Shown: positions 1 to 8,750 of the stretch, piece by piece
Layout: the number at the start of each line of letters is the position of its first letter
Numbering within the stretch: the first letter of the stretch is position 1
Assembly (NCBI RefSeq): GCF_030814815.1
Contig: NZ_JAUSVR010000011.1
Location: 82,933 to 146,932 of the forward strand
Direction of reading: 5' to 3'
Length of the DNA stretch: 64,000 nt
Origin: Ancylobacter amanitiformis
GTDB taxonomy: Bacteria > Pseudomonadota > Alphaproteobacteria > Rhizobiales > Xanthobacteraceae
The notes under the pieces: generated by a model
Databases searched by the model: none
What the model was told of the DNA's origin: nothing
Seen by the model: the letters and a program-made list of their open reading frames with translations, nothing else
Made by a program: the position numbers and the translations under genes

Positions 1-1
1 T

Positions 2-85
2 TCCTTCGCCAACCGCGCCGATGCGGTGAGCCTGTGCGAGGCGCTCAAGGCGCAGGGCGGTTCCTGCCTCGTCCAGCGCAACTGA
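2..85 (+). CDS. SPOR-domain protein, C-terminal end (partial)
   Basis: An open frame enters from the left edge and stops at 83-85, giving the last 27 residues of a protein. The pattern (SFANRADAVSLCEALKAQGG, then CLVQRN) resembles the end of a SPOR repeat, where small residues, an A/L-rich helix and a final strand precede the C-terminus. SPOR domains bind denuded septal peptidoglycan. In Hyphomicrobiales a SPOR protein commonly precedes nagZ and scpAB, which fits the next genes. The rest of the gene is outside the window, so the identification rests on a short tail plus context. Confidence 0.6.
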   Translation, partial: SFANRADAVSLCEALKAQGGSCLVQRN

Positions 86-104
86 TCGAGCGGTGCCTTC
101 GTTC

Positions 105-1133
105 ATGTCCGCATCCGTGCCGCCCCGTGCCTTCATCACCGGTTGCGCCGGCACCCGGCTCAGTGTCGAGGAGGAGGCCTTCCTTCTCGACACGGCCCCG
201 TGGGGCCTCATCCTGTTTCGCCGCAACATCGAGACGCCGGCCCAGGTCGCCGATCTGGTGCGGGCCTTTCGCGCGCGTGTCGGCCGGCCGGACGCGCCGG
301 TGCTGATCGACCAGGAGGGCGGGCGCGTGCAGCGGCTGGGCCCCCCGCACTGGCCGGTCTATCCGCCCGCGTCGGTCTTCGCCGATCTTGCCGAGAGAGA
401 GGGCGCGGCGCGCGGTGCCGAGGCGGCCCGGCTCGGGGCGCGGCTGATGGCGCAGGACCTTGCGGCGCTCGGCATCAATGTCGATTGCGTGCCCTGCGCC
501 GACCTGCGCCTGCCGGAAGGCCACGGCATCATCGGCGACCGCGCCTATGGTGACACGCCGGAGCAGGTGGCCGCGCTGGCGCGGGCGGCGGCGGAAGGGC
601 TGATCGCCGGCGGCGTGCTGCCCGTGCTGAAGCACATTCCCGGCCATGGCCGCGCGCGTGCGGACAGCCATGAGAGCCTGCCGGTGGTGGAAACCTCCCG
701 CGCCGAGCTGGAGGCGACCGATTTCGCGCCGTTCCGGCTGCTGGCCGACCTTCCCCTCGCCATGACCGCGCATGTCGTCTACGCCGCGATCGATCCCGAA
801 CATCCCGCCACCACCTCGACGCGGGTGATCGAGGAGGTCATTCGCGGCCATATCGGTTTCGATGGCGCGTTGATGAGCGACGACCTCTCCATGGGCGCGC
901 TGGCCGGCTCGCTGGCGAGCCGCGCGCAGGCCGCCTTCGCGGCGGGCTGCGATCTCGCGCTCCATTGCAATGGGCGGTTGGAGGAGATGCGCGACGTGGC
1001 CGCCCATTCCCCCCGGCTGGACGGCGACGCGGCGCGGCGCTGCGCGGCGGCGCTGGCGTGCCTCGCCCCGGTGGCGAGCCTCGAACTGGCGCAGGCGCGC
1101 GCGCGTTTTTCGGATATGATCGCGCCATCCTGA
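105..1133 (+). CDS. nagZ: Beta-N-acetylhexosaminidase NagZ
   Basis: Glycoside hydrolase family 3 enzyme that removes N-acetylglucosamine from muropeptides in the cytoplasm during peptidoglycan recycling. The 342-residue product shows DQEGGRVQR near residues 69-77, KHIPGHG near 176-182 (the family loop carrying the catalytic His region) and SDDLSMGAL near 258-266 with the nucleophile Asp. Length matches the single-domain proteobacterial NagZ. I chose ATG at 105; an in-frame GTG at 93 would add four residues and neither has a strong ribosome site. It follows the SPOR gene by about 20 bases and precedes scpA by 19, so the group is probably one transcript. Confidence 0.93.
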   Translation: MSASVPPRAFITGCAGTRLSVEEEAFLLDTAPWGLILFRRNIETPAQVADLVRAFRARVGRPDAPVLIDQEGGRVQRLGPPHWPVYPPASVFADLAEREGAARGAEAARLGARLMAQDLAALGINVDCVPCADLRLPEGHGIIGDRAYGDTPEQVAALARAAAEGLIAGGVLPVLKHIPGHGRARADSHESLPVVETSRAELEATDFAPFRLLADLPLAMTAHVVYAAIDPEHPATTSTRVIEEVIRGHIGFDGALMSDDLSMGALAGSLASRAQAAFAAGCDLALHCNGRLEEMRDVAAHSPRLDGDAARRCAAALACLAPVASLELAQARARFSDMIAPS

Positions 1134-1152
1134 ACGGTGGCCGCAATTTCAG

Positions 1153-2004
1153 ATGGACCAAAGCCAGTTCGCGTTCGAGCCGGAGCCGCTTCGTCCGGCG
1201 GAGGAATCCGCCTTCGTCATCGATGTCGACGGTTTCGAGGGGCCACTCGATCTGCTGCTGGCGCTGGCGCGCACCCAGAAGGTGGACCTGTCGCGCATCT
1301 CCATTCTGGATCTGGCCGAGCAGTACCTCACCTATGTCGAGGCGGCCCGGAGCATCCGGCTGGAACTCGCCGCCGATTATCTGGTGATGGCCGCGTGGTT
1401 GGCCTATCTCAAGTCACGCCTGCTGCTGCCCGAGCCGCCACGGGAAGAGGGCCCGAGCGCCGCCGATCTCGCTGCCGATCTCACCGAGCGGCTGCGCCGG
1501 CTGGAGCGGATCCGTGCCGCGGCGGCGCATATGGCGACGCGTGACCGTATCGGACACGACGTATTCGCGCGCGGCGCGCCCGAGCCGCTGACGCGCTCCG
1601 GCGTGCCGGTGTTCGAGGCCACGCTGTATGACCTGCTCGCCGCCTATGGTGCCCAGCGCCAGCGCGCCGCGCTCTCGCAGGTGCGTTTTGCCCCGCGCAA
1701 CGTCATCGCGCTGGCGGATGCCCGGGCGCGGCTGGAGCGCCTTCTCGGCCGCCTCGCACTCGGTGGGGAGTGGGCGCGGCTGGACGGCTTCCTGATCAAC
1801 TGGATCGCCGACCCCAAGATGCGGGCCACCGCACTGGCCTCGGGCTTCTCCGCGACGCTGGAAATGGTGCGGGAGGGCCTTGTCGACGTGCAGCAGGAAA
1901 GCGCTTTCGCACCGATCTGGATCCGCACCCGGCCGGCGGCGGAGGGCGCGCCACGACCCGCCGGTGACGGCGGCGGCAGGGAACCGGGCGAGGAGGAGGC
2001 GTGA
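1153..2004 (+). CDS. scpA: Segregation and condensation protein A
   Basis: Kleisin subunit of the SMC-ScpAB condensin that compacts and separates chromosomes. The 283-residue product has the ScpA N-terminal signature (FEGPLDLLLALARTQKVDL near residues 28-46, then ILDLAEQYL and AADYLVMAAWLAYLKSRLLL) that binds the SMC neck. A C-terminal winged-helix region follows, and the tail after about 260 is Gly/Pro/Glu-rich and probably disordered. Start ATG 1153. Its stop overlaps the scpB start by four bases (GTGA), indicating translational coupling with its partner. Confidence 0.95.
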   Translation: MDQSQFAFEPEPLRPAEESAFVIDVDGFEGPLDLLLALARTQKVDLSRISILDLAEQYLTYVEAARSIRLELAADYLVMAAWLAYLKSRLLLPEPPREEGPSAADLAADLTERLRRLERIRAAAAHMATRDRIGHDVFARGAPEPLTRSGVPVFEATLYDLLAAYGAQRQRAALSQVRFAPRNVIALADARARLERLLGRLALGGEWARLDGFLINWIADPKMRATALASGFSATLEMVREGLVDVQQESAFAPIWIRTRPAAEGAPRPAGDGGGREPGEEEA

Positions 2005-2729
2005 GCGGCGAGGCGGCGCGGGAGCCGCAGCCCACGCGCGAACCGGCCCCGGCGCCGCATCGCCCCACCGCGCTGCGCCTTGTCGAGGCGATGCTGTTCG
2101 CCGCCGGCGAGCCGCTGGACGAGGCGACGCTGATGGCGCGCCTGCCCGAGGGGGCGGATGTGCGGGCGCTGCTGGCCGAACTCGCCGCCGATTACGCGCC
2201 GCGCGGCGTCAACCTGGTGCGGGTGGCCGGAAAATGGATGCTGCGCACCGCGCCCGACCTCGGCTTCCTGCTGGCCCGCGACAAGCCGGAACCGCGCCGC
2301 CTCTCGCGCGCGGCGCTGGAGACGCTGGCCATCATCGCCTATCACCAGCCGGCGACGCGGGCGGAGATCGAGGAAATTCGCGGCGTCTCCACCAACAAGG
2401 GCACGCTCGACGTGCTGCTCGCGGCCGGATGGGTGCGGCTGCGCGGGCGCCGGCGCAGCCCGGGGCGACCGGTGACCTATGGCACCACCGAGACCTTCCT
2501 GGTGCATTTCGGCCTCGATAGCATCCGCGACCTGCCCGGCCTTGACGAGCTGCGCGGTACCGGCCTGATTGACGCGCGCGTCTCCGCGGGCTTAACCGTG
2601 CCGCTGCCCAATGACGATGCCGCGCTGCAGGACGACGAGGACCCGCTCGAACCCGATTTCGACCTGTCCCTCGCTCCCGAGCCCGATTCCGAGCCGGAAG
2701 GCGAGGAAGGCGGGGACGAGCCGGGCTGA
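2001..2729 (+). CDS. scpB: Segregation and condensation protein B
   Basis: Second non-SMC subunit of the SMC-ScpAB complex; it dimerises through tandem winged-helix domains and binds ScpA. The 242-residue product shows the first winged helix (LRLVEAMLFAAGEPL near residues 26-40) and the conserved second-domain stretch LSRAALETLAIIAYHQPATR with EIEEIRGV, followed by GRPVTYGTT. The last 50 residues are acidic (many D, E and P) and look disordered. It starts with GTG at 2001 inside the scpA stop, the usual coupled arrangement. Confidence 0.95.
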   Translation: MSGEAAREPQPTREPAPAPHRPTALRLVEAMLFAAGEPLDEATLMARLPEGADVRALLAELAADYAPRGVNLVRVAGKWMLRTAPDLGFLLARDKPEPRRLSRAALETLAIIAYHQPATRAEIEEIRGVSTNKGTLDVLLAAGWVRLRGRRRSPGRPVTYGTTETFLVHFGLDSIRDLPGLDELRGTGLIDARVSAGLTVPLPNDDAALQDDEDPLEPDFDLSLAPEPDSEPEGEEGGDEPG

Positions 2730-2790
2730 TCGGGCCGCACAGGCCGCCGCCGGACCCATGGCACGAAACGCAAGGCCCAAGGATTCCCCC

Positions 2791-3870
2791 ATGCAGCAGG
2801 CGCTGGCACGCACCCCGGTCTCGCTCGCCAACCGGCTGACGCTGGACGATGTCACCCATGCCTATGGGGAGCGGCCGTCGGTGCGCGGAATCTCGCTCGT
2901 CGTGCATCCCGGCGAGATTGTCTGCCTGCTCGGCCAGTCCGGCTGCGGCAAGACCACGCTGCTGCGGCTGATCGCGGGCATCGAGCGCCCGACCGGCGGG
3001 CGGATCCTGCTCGACCGCACGGTGCTGGCCGGGCCGGGCACCTACGTGCCGCCGGAGAGGCGCAATATCGGCTTGGTCTTTCAGGATTATGCGCTGTTCC
3101 CGCATCTCACCAACCTGCAGAACGTCGCCTTCGGCCTGCGGGCGCTGAAGCCCGAGGAGGCGCAGGGGGAGGCGCTGCGGGCGCTGCAGCGCGTGCGGCT
3201 GGAAAACCACGCGGGCAGCTATCCCCATGCCCTGTCCGGTGGCGAGCAGCAGCGCGTGGCACTGGCCCGCGCGCTCGTGCCGCGCCCCGGCATTCTCCTG
3301 ATGGACGAGCCGTTCTCGGGGCTCGACAGCCGGCTCCGCAGCAGTGTGCGCACCGAGACGCTGAACGTGCTGCGCGAGGCGGGCGCCACCTGCATCATCG
3401 TTACCCACGATCCCGAGGAGGCCATGCGGCTGGGCGACCGCATCGCGCTGATGCGGCAGGGTCGCTTCGTTCAGGTCGGCACGCCGGAGGAATTGTACCG
3501 GCGGCCGGTTGATCTTCAGGTCGCGCGTTTTTTCAGCGAAATCAATGAGGTGGAGGGAAAGGTCGAGCGCGGGCGGGTTCACACGCCGCTCGGCAGCTTC
3601 CAGGCGCCGGGTCTTGCCGAGGGCGCCCGGGCGGTGGCGGCGATCCGCCCGCAGGGCGTGGATCTCAAGGCGCCCGGCTCGGGCACGCCCGGCCGCGTGG
3701 TGGTGCACCGGTTCCTCGGGGAACTCGATCTCTACGAGGTCGCGGTGGAGGGGGTGGACCGCCCGCTCGTGGCTCGGCGCCGCACCCTGGCGGGGCTGTT
3801 TCGCGGGCATGACGTAGGCGTGCACATAGATCCGGCGGAAGTCCTTGTCTTCGCCGCAACCGGCCCTTAG
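2791..3870 (+). CDS. ABC transporter ATP-binding protein, FbpC/iron(III)-like
   Basis: Cytoplasmic ATPase of an import-type ABC transporter. The 359-residue product has Walker A GQSGCGKTT (residues 48-56), the Q-loop in GLVFQDYALFPH, signature [15 protein letters not shown], Walker B ILLMDEPFSGLD and switch His in IIVTHDPEEAM. A C-terminal TOBE-like region follows after about residue 235. The organisation resembles FbpC/PotA-type ferric or polyamine importers. ATG 2791 is preceded by AAGGA at a good distance; an upstream in-frame ATG at 2758 would add 11 residues and lacks one. No permease or binding-protein gene is adjacent, so its partner and substrate are unknown. It sits between scpB and tatA, which are often close neighbours in this order. 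Confidence 0.85.
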   Translation: MQQALARTPVSLANRLTLDDVTHAYGERPSVRGISLVVHPGEIVCLLGQSGCGKTTLLRLIAGIERPTGGRILLDRTVLAGPGTYVPPERRNIGLVFQDYALFPHLTNLQNVAFGLRALKPEEAQGEALRALQRVRLENHAGSYPHALSGGEQQRVALARALVPRPGILLMDEPFSGLDSRLRSSVRTETLNVLREAGATCIIVTHDPEEAMRLGDRIALMRQGRFVQVGTPEELYRRPVDLQVARFFSEINEVEGKVERGRVHTPLGSFQAPGLAEGARAVAAIRPQGVDLKAPGSGTPGRVVVHRFLGELDLYEVAVEGVDRPLVARRRTLAGLFRGHDVGVHIDPAEVLVFAATGP

Positions 3871-3936
3871 TGTCCGCTCCTGATTGCAGAGCGCGGCCGC
3901 GAGGGGCCGACTGCGCTTTGGACAGGGAGTTGTAAA

Positions 3937-4161
3937 ATGGGTTCGTTGAGCATCTGGCATTGGATCATTGTGCTGGTTGTCGTGCTCCTCCTCTTCGGTC
4001 GCGGCAAGCTGTCGGAGTTGATGGGGGACGCCGCCAAGGGCATCAAGGCGTTCAAGAAGGGCATGGCGGATGACGAGACGCCGCCCGCCAAGCCGGCCGA
4101 GCCGGTGCGCACGCTTGACCATCAGGCGACCGGCGAGACCGAGCGTACCAAGGTCGGTTGA
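3937..4161 (+). CDS. tatA: Sec-independent translocase protein TatA
   Basis: Pore-forming subunit of the twin-arginine translocase, which exports folded proteins across the inner membrane. The 74-residue product has the typical N-terminal membrane helix ([19 protein letters not shown], residues 7-25), the FGRGKL hinge, and an amphipathic helix ([16 protein letters not shown]) before a short polar tail. Length and architecture match TatA/E. A GGGAG site lies just upstream of ATG 3937. It leads the tatABC cluster, with a 117-base gap to tatB that contains a tandem repeat. Confidence 0.95.
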   Translation: MGSLSIWHWIIVLVVVLLLFGRGKLSELMGDAAKGIKAFKKGMADDETPPAKPAEPVRTLDHQATGETERTKVG

Positions 4162-4171
4162 TTTCGCGCGT

Positions 4172-4246
4172 GGCTTGGCGACAGGTGGCTTGGTGACAGG
4201 TGGCTTGGCGGCAAGCGGCTTGGCGGCAAGCGGATCGGCGATCGGG
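4172..4246 (+). repeat. 15-bp tandem repeat between tatA and tatB
   Basis: Four consecutive 15-base units start at 4172, 4187, 4202 and 4217, followed by a degenerate fifth unit at 4232. All four begin GGCTTGG. Units 1 and 2 end in GACAGGT and units 3 and 4 are identical and end in GGCAAGC. The array lies after the tatA stop and before the tatB start. The period is a multiple of three, as if derived from coding DNA, but tatA has already stopped. It could alter tatA/tatB spacing by slippage; no function is shown. Confidence 0.8.
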
Positions 4247-4278
4247 GAGGGCCGCGGTGCGTGGCCCGTGCGTAATTC

Positions 4279-5334
4279 ATGCTTGATATCGGCTGGTCCG
4301 AGCTTCTGGTGATCGGCGTCGTCGCGCTTGTCGTGATCGGACCCAAGGAATTGCCGACCGTCCTGCGCAAGGTTGGGCAGGGCGTCAGCAAGCTGCGCCG
4401 CATGGCGGGCGATTTCCAGGGTCAGTTCAACGAGGCGCTACGCGAGGCGGAGCTGTCCGAGTTCAAGGACAACATCACCGGTCTCAAGAACGATCTCGGC
4501 AATCTCGCGGCCGATGCGCACAAGAGCATCGCCAACGCCATTCCAACCAATCCTCTCCACGATATCGAGGATTCGCTGAAAGCGCCGACATCGCCGGTCG
4601 AGCGCAAGGATCTGGCTCCCGACGCGGCGGAGGGGCTGCCCCCCGAGCCGAGCGAGCTGGAACCGAACGCCTTCGAATCGATCGAGGACGAGGTGCGCGC
4701 CGCTGCCGCTCACCTGCCCGAGGCGACCACGCCGGCGCCCGTCATCGCGCCGCCCGTGCCCGCGCTCGCGGTCAGCCCGCCGGCGGTTGCCGAGGCGAAG
4801 CCGGCTGACGGCAAGCCGGTTGACGTCAAGCCTGCCGAAATCAAGCCTGCCAGCGTGACGCCGCCATCCGCTATCGCCGATGCACCGGCGGACGAGAAGT
4901 CCAGGCGCGCGCCGCGTCGCAAGGTCGTGGCGCCAGTCGAGGTGGAAGGGGTGCAGACCGCTTTCGCGCTCGGCGATGCGTCATTGGTTGATGCGTCATC
5001 GGGTGCGCCCACCGAGGCGGCAAAGCCTGTCGCCCGATCGAACCGGGTGGCGAGCAAGACGTCGACGACGACCGCCGATCCGGTTGCCGATCCGGCCGTG
5101 GATCCCGCGGCCAAACCGGCGCTGACCCGCGCGCGTGCCAAGCCGGTATTGCCGGCTGCGGAGAGTGCTCCGGCATCGTCGGCCACGCAGGGTGATGCCG
5201 TCAAACCAGCCAAGGCCCGCGTCGGCCAGCCGCGTGTGGCCCCGTCGCGTGTGGCCGAGTCGCGTGTGACCGAACCGGGCGAGGCAACGCCCGTCGGCCG
5301 TGATACGACCGGAAATGAAGAGCCGCAGGTATGA
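4279..5334 (+). CDS. tatB: Sec-independent translocase protein TatB, long-tailed
   Basis: Substrate-receptor subunit of the Tat translocase, acting with TatC. The N-terminus ([20 protein letters not shown], then [14 protein letters not shown]) is the classic TatB membrane helix and Glu-Pro hinge, followed by an amphipathic helix to about residue 95. The protein is 351 residues, much longer than the roughly 170 of E. coli TatB. Residues from about 145 to the end are a low-complexity Ala/Pro/Lys/Val tail with short repeats such as [18 protein letters not shown] and near the end [12 protein letters not shown]. Its last four bases overlap the tatC start. Long variable TatB tails are known in Hyphomicrobiales, and the tail is not expected to be needed for the core function. 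Confidence 0.93.
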   Translation: MLDIGWSELLVIGVVALVVIGPKELPTVLRKVGQGVSKLRRMAGDFQGQFNEALREAELSEFKDNITGLKNDLGNLAADAHKSIANAIPTNPLHDIEDSLKAPTSPVERKDLAPDAAEGLPPEPSELEPNAFESIEDEVRAAAAHLPEATTPAPVIAPPVPALAVSPPAVAEAKPADGKPVDVKPAEIKPASVTPPSAIADAPADEKSRRAPRRKVVAPVEVEGVQTAFALGDASLVDASSGAPTEAAKPVARSNRVASKTSTTTADPVADPAVDPAAKPALTRARAKPVLPAAESAPASSATQGDAVKPAKARVGQPRVAPSRVAESRVTEPGEATPVGRDTTGNEEPQV

Positions 5335-6125
5335 GCCAGGATGAGATCGACGCCAGCAAGGCGCCGCTGATCGAGCACCTGATCGAACTGCGCACGCGGC
5401 TGATCAAGTCGCTGATCGCGTTTTTCGTCGCGTTCATCGCCTGCTTCATGCTGGGCAAGTTCATCTACAACATCCTGCTCTGGCCGTATGAGTTCGCGGC
5501 CGGCGGCACCGAGCATGTGAAGCTCATCTACACCGCGCCGCAGGAATTCCTGTTCACACAGATCAAGCTGGGCATGTTCGGGGCGGCGTTCATCTCCTTC
5601 CCCGTGGTGGCGACGCAGATCTACATGTTCGTCGCGCCGGGGCTTTACAGCCACGAGAAGAACGCCTTCCGCCCCTATCTGATCGCGACGCCGGTCTGTT
5701 TCGGCATCGGCGCGGCCTTCGTCTATTTCGTCGCCATGCCGCTGGCGATGACCTATTTCCTCTCCATGCAGCAGGCGGCGGGGCCGGATTCGCCGGAAAT
5801 CTCCATGCTGCCGCAGGTCAGCGAATATCTCTCGCTGATCATGACGCTGATTTTCGCCTTCGGCATCTGCTTCCAGCTGCCGGTCATCCTGACGCTGCTG
5901 GCGCAGATCGGCATCGTCACTTCCGACCAGCTGAAGAAGTTCCGCCGCTATGCCATTGTCGGCGTGTTCGTGGCAGCCGCCGTGCTGACGCCCCCCGATG
6001 TGGTGAGCCAGCTCGGCCTCGCGATCCCGACGCTGCTGCTCTACGAGATTTCGGTCGTGCTGGTGCGCATGATCGAGAAGAAGCGCGCGGCGGCCGAGGC
6101 GGCGGCGGAAAACGCCGCCACCTGA
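5331..6125 (+). CDS. tatC: Sec-independent translocase protein TatC
   Basis: Multi-spanning core of the Tat translocase that recognises twin-arginine signal peptides. The 264-residue product has the conserved cytoplasmic N-terminus ([18 protein letters not shown]), six hydrophobic helices, and the family motifs in the first periplasmic loop ([20 protein letters not shown]) and [11 protein letters not shown]. The C-terminal tail is Ala/Glu/Lys-rich. It overlaps tatB by four bases (ATGA), so it is coupled to it. With tatA and tatB this completes a Tat system. Confidence 0.97.
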   Translation: MSQDEIDASKAPLIEHLIELRTRLIKSLIAFFVAFIACFMLGKFIYNILLWPYEFAAGGTEHVKLIYTAPQEFLFTQIKLGMFGAAFISFPVVATQIYMFVAPGLYSHEKNAFRPYLIATPVCFGIGAAFVYFVAMPLAMTYFLSMQQAAGPDSPEISMLPQVSEYLSLIMTLIFAFGICFQLPVILTLLAQIGIVTSDQLKKFRRYAIVGVFVAAAVLTPPDVVSQLGLAIPTLLLYEISVVLVRMIEKKRAAAEAAAENAAT

Positions 6126-6266
6126 CGCGCACGCCCATCAGCGCAGCGGCGCGGGCGCCCGGCGGCGCGCGCCGCACTTGTCGCGGGCGCCGTCATTGGG
6201 TAGTCCCCATCCCGGGATAGTTCCCGTCACGGCCGCAGACCGATCAGACGCGAAAGCGAGACGTCC

Positions 6267-7847
6267 ATGCATGACATCAAATGGATCCGCGAGGAGCCCG
6301 AGGGCCTCATCCGCGCGCTTACCCGGCGCGGCACCGACGCCGCCGAAGCGCGGGCGCTGGTGGACAGCCTGTTGTCGCTGGACGAACGCCGCCGATCCGG
6401 CATCGCCAAGCTGGAGGAACTGCAGGCGCGCCGCAATGCCGCCTCCAAGGAGATCGGCGCCGCGAAGAAGGCGGGCGACAATGATCGCGCCGAGGCGCTG
6501 ATGGCCGAAGTGGCCGCGCTCAAGACCGACATTCCCGCGCTGGAAGCGGACGTGAAGGCGGCGGAGACCGAGCTGAACGACACGCTCGCCGCCATCCCGA
6601 ATGTGCCGCTCGACATCGTGCCCGAGGGCCGGGACGAGCACGACAACGTGCCGTTCGACGCCCCCGCGCATGCGGAAGCGCCCGGCAGCGCGCTGCCCAT
6701 GCCGGCGCTGCGCAACTTCGCCTTCACGCCGAAGCAGCATTTCGAAATCGGCGAGGCGCTCGGCCAGATGGATTTCGAGGCCGCCGCCAAACTCTCCGGC
6801 GCGCGCTTCGTGGTGCTGAAGAACAAGCTTGCCCGGCTGGAACGCGCCATCGGCCAGTTCTTTATCAACACGCACACCGAAGAGCACGGGTACACCGAGG
6901 TCGCGCCGCCGATCTTGGTGAACGATGCGGCGATGTTCGGCACGGCGCAGTTGCCGAAATTCCGGGAGGATCAGTTCTCAGTCGAAACGGTAGACAAAAG
7001 CATCTCCGACTTTTCTGAGGCACTGCTATGGTTTGAAGATTTAGACAATCCAAATGCAGATCGAGAGCATGCTGAAAAGAGTAAGGATGGAAGGCTTCTG
7101 GCCGCTTTCAATGCATGGGATCGTGCACGTAAATACAAGTCGACGAGCGCGGATGATCCGCCGCCTCCTTCCAGCGAAGTACGTAGATTGAGGGAGGCAT
7201 ATGCGAGGGAGTATATCGCATTTGAAAAGGGAGTGCCGGCGAACCTCTGGCTCATCCCCACCGCCGAAGTCCCCCTGACCAATCTCGTTGCCCAGTCCAT
7301 CCTCTCCGAGGAAGAACTCCCGCTGCGCTTCACCGCGCTCACGCCCTGCTTCCGTGCTGAGGCCGGGTCGGCGGGGCGCGATACGCGCGGGATGATCCGC
7401 CAGCACCAGTTCAACAAGGTGGAGATGGTCTCCATCACCACGCCGGAGAAATCGCTGGAGGAGCAGGAGCGCATGCTGGCCTGTGCGCAGGCCGTGCTGA
7501 AGAAGCTCGATCTGCACCACCGCGTGGTGACTTTGTGCACCGGCGACATGGGCTTCGCCTCGGCCCGTACCTTCGATATCGAGGTGTGGCTGCCGGGGCA
7601 GAATGCCTATCGCGAGATTTCCTCGGTCTCCACCTGCACCGATTTCCAGGCGCGGCGGATGAATGCGCGCTACCGGCCGGCCGGCGCCAAGTCCACGCGC
7701 TTCCTGCACACGCTGAACGGCTCGGGCGTCGCGGTCGGCCGCGCCATGGTGGCGATCCTCGAAAATTACCAGAACGAGGACGGTTCCGTCACGGTGCCGG
7801 ATGTGCTGCTGCCCTATATGGGCGGCGTCACCCGGATCGGCGGGTGA
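6267..7847 (+). CDS. serS: Seryl-tRNA synthetase with an 88-residue insert
   Basis: Class II synthetase that charges tRNA-Ser. The N-terminal coiled-coil arm covers about residues 30-110. Motif 2 ([20 protein letters not shown]) and motif 3 ([18 protein letters not shown]) are intact, as is the serine-binding TAE in [11 protein letters not shown]. The product is 526 residues, whereas bacterial SerRS is usually about 420-430. The excess is one block, residues about 238-325 (6978-7241), between FREDQF and [10 protein letters not shown], exactly where other SerRS proteins have a short variable loop. The block is in frame, has no stop and is 50% GC by hand count (132 of 264 bases), unlike the G+C-rich flanks. 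I see no intein-like ends. The enzyme looks functional; the insert is unrecognised. Confidence 0.95.
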   Translation: MHDIKWIREEPEGLIRALTRRGTDAAEARALVDSLLSLDERRRSGIAKLEELQARRNAASKEIGAAKKAGDNDRAEALMAEVAALKTDIPALEADVKAAETELNDTLAAIPNVPLDIVPEGRDEHDNVPFDAPAHAEAPGSALPMPALRNFAFTPKQHFEIGEALGQMDFEAAAKLSGARFVVLKNKLARLERAIGQFFINTHTEEHGYTEVAPPILVNDAAMFGTAQLPKFREDQFSVETVDKSISDFSEALLWFEDLDNPNADREHAEKSKDGRLLAAFNAWDRARKYKSTSADDPPPPSSEVRRLREAYAREYIAFEKGVPANLWLIPTAEVPLTNLVAQSILSEEELPLRFTALTPCFRAEAGSAGRDTRGMIRQHQFNKVEMVSITTPEKSLEEQERMLACAQAVLKKLDLHHRVVTLCTGDMGFASARTFDIEVWLPGQNAYREISSVSTCTDFQARRMNARYRPAGAKSTRFLHTLNGSGVAVGRAMVAILENYQNEDGSVTVPDVLLPYMGGVTRIGG

Positions 7848-7850
7848 GGC

Positions 7851-7937
7851 GTCATCCCGGACGGCCGAAGGCCGATCCGGGATCGCCTGCCGGTGGAGGG
7901 CGATCCCGGCTCTCCGCTGCGCTTCGACCGGGATGAC
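7851..7937. repeat. Palindromic intergenic repeat after serS
   Basis: The 87-base element is bounded by perfect 10-base inverted arms, GTCATCCCGG at 7851-7860 and CCGGGATGAC at 7928-7937. Inside is a second perfect 9-base pair, CCGGGATCG at 7877-7885 and CGATCCCGG at 7901-7909, and a small GGCC-GAA-GGCC hairpin at 7863-7873. It can fold as a branched structure. Elements of this look (GTCATCCCGG with GCCGAAGGCC) are, from memory, common between genes in Hyphomicrobiales. It could act as an mRNA-stabilising structure or weak terminator for serS. Confidence 0.8.
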
Positions 7938-7964
7938 GGCGTTTCAGGGTAGGATCAAGTGGAC

Positions 7965-8729
7965 ATGCGCATTCTGGTCACAAACGATGACGGCATCCAC
8001 GCCCCCGGCCTTGAGGCCTGCGTGCGCATCGCGCGGGCGCTGTCGGAGGATGTGTGGGTGGTGGCGCCGGAGACCGACCAGTCCGGCGTCTCGCACTCGC
8101 TCTCGCTGTCCGATCCGCTGCGGCTGCGGCAGGTGGAGGAGAAGCGCTTCGCCGTGCAGGGCACGCCGACCGATTGCGTGATCATGGCGGTGCGCCACAT
8201 CCTGAGGGATCACAAGCCCGATCTCGTGCTGTCCGGCGTCAATCGCGGGCAGAACGTGGCGGAGGATGTCGGCTATTCCGGCACCGTCGCCGGCGCCATG
8301 GAAGGCACGGTGCTCGGCATCCCCTCGGTCGCGCTGTCGCAGGCCTATGGCTTCGAGACCAAGCAGGCCCCGCCCTACACGGTCGCCGAGCACTGGGGCG
8401 CGCAGGTGGTGCGCACGCTGCTGGACGAGGGCATCCCGGCCGGCATCGTGGTCAACGTGAATTTCCCCAACCGCCCGGTGGACGAGGTGAAGGGCATCGC
8501 CGTGACCGCGCAGGGAAGGCGCGACCAGAATCTCTTGCGCATCGACCAGCGCGCCGACGGGCGCGGCAATCCCTATTACTGGATCGCCTTCGAGAAGCGC
8601 ATCTTCGAGACGGTGAACGGCTCGGACCTGCACGCGCTCGATCAGGGCTTCATCTCGGTGACGCCGCTGCGCCTCGACATGACCGACGAGCCGATGATGA
8701 CCCGGCTTGCACAGGTCTTCGCGCGCTGA
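7965..8729 (+). CDS. surE: 5'/3'-nucleotidase SurE
   Basis: Metal-dependent phosphatase acting on nucleoside monophosphates and short polyphosphates, linked to stationary-phase survival. The N-terminus MRILVTNDDGIHAPG is the family signature, with the Asp pair (residues 8-9) as metal ligands; VAPETDQSGVSHSLS supplies the Ser ligand and LSGVNRGQNV the Asn ligand. The product is 254 residues, typical of the family. ATG 7965 is preceded by AGGGTAGGA; an in-frame GTG at 7959 is less likely because of spacing. It is followed after 21 bases by pcm, a widespread pairing. Confidence 0.96.
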   Translation: MRILVTNDDGIHAPGLEACVRIARALSEDVWVVAPETDQSGVSHSLSLSDPLRLRQVEEKRFAVQGTPTDCVIMAVRHILRDHKPDLVLSGVNRGQNVAEDVGYSGTVAGAMEGTVLGIPSVALSQAYGFETKQAPPYTVAEHWGAQVVRTLLDEGIPAGIVVNVNFPNRPVDEVKGIAVTAQGRRDQNLLRIDQRADGRGNPYYWIAFEKRIFETVNGSDLHALDQGFISVTPLRLDMTDEPMMTRLAQVFAR

Positions 8730-8750
8730 TCCGATAGGCGGGGAGGGGCG

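Noticed and set aside
6978..7241. Intein or group I intron in serS
   Set aside because: The insert is only 88 residues, stays in frame and ends P-A-N before Leu, without the His-Asn plus Cys/Ser/Thr junction of inteins. It is shorter than minimal inteins and lacks splice motifs.
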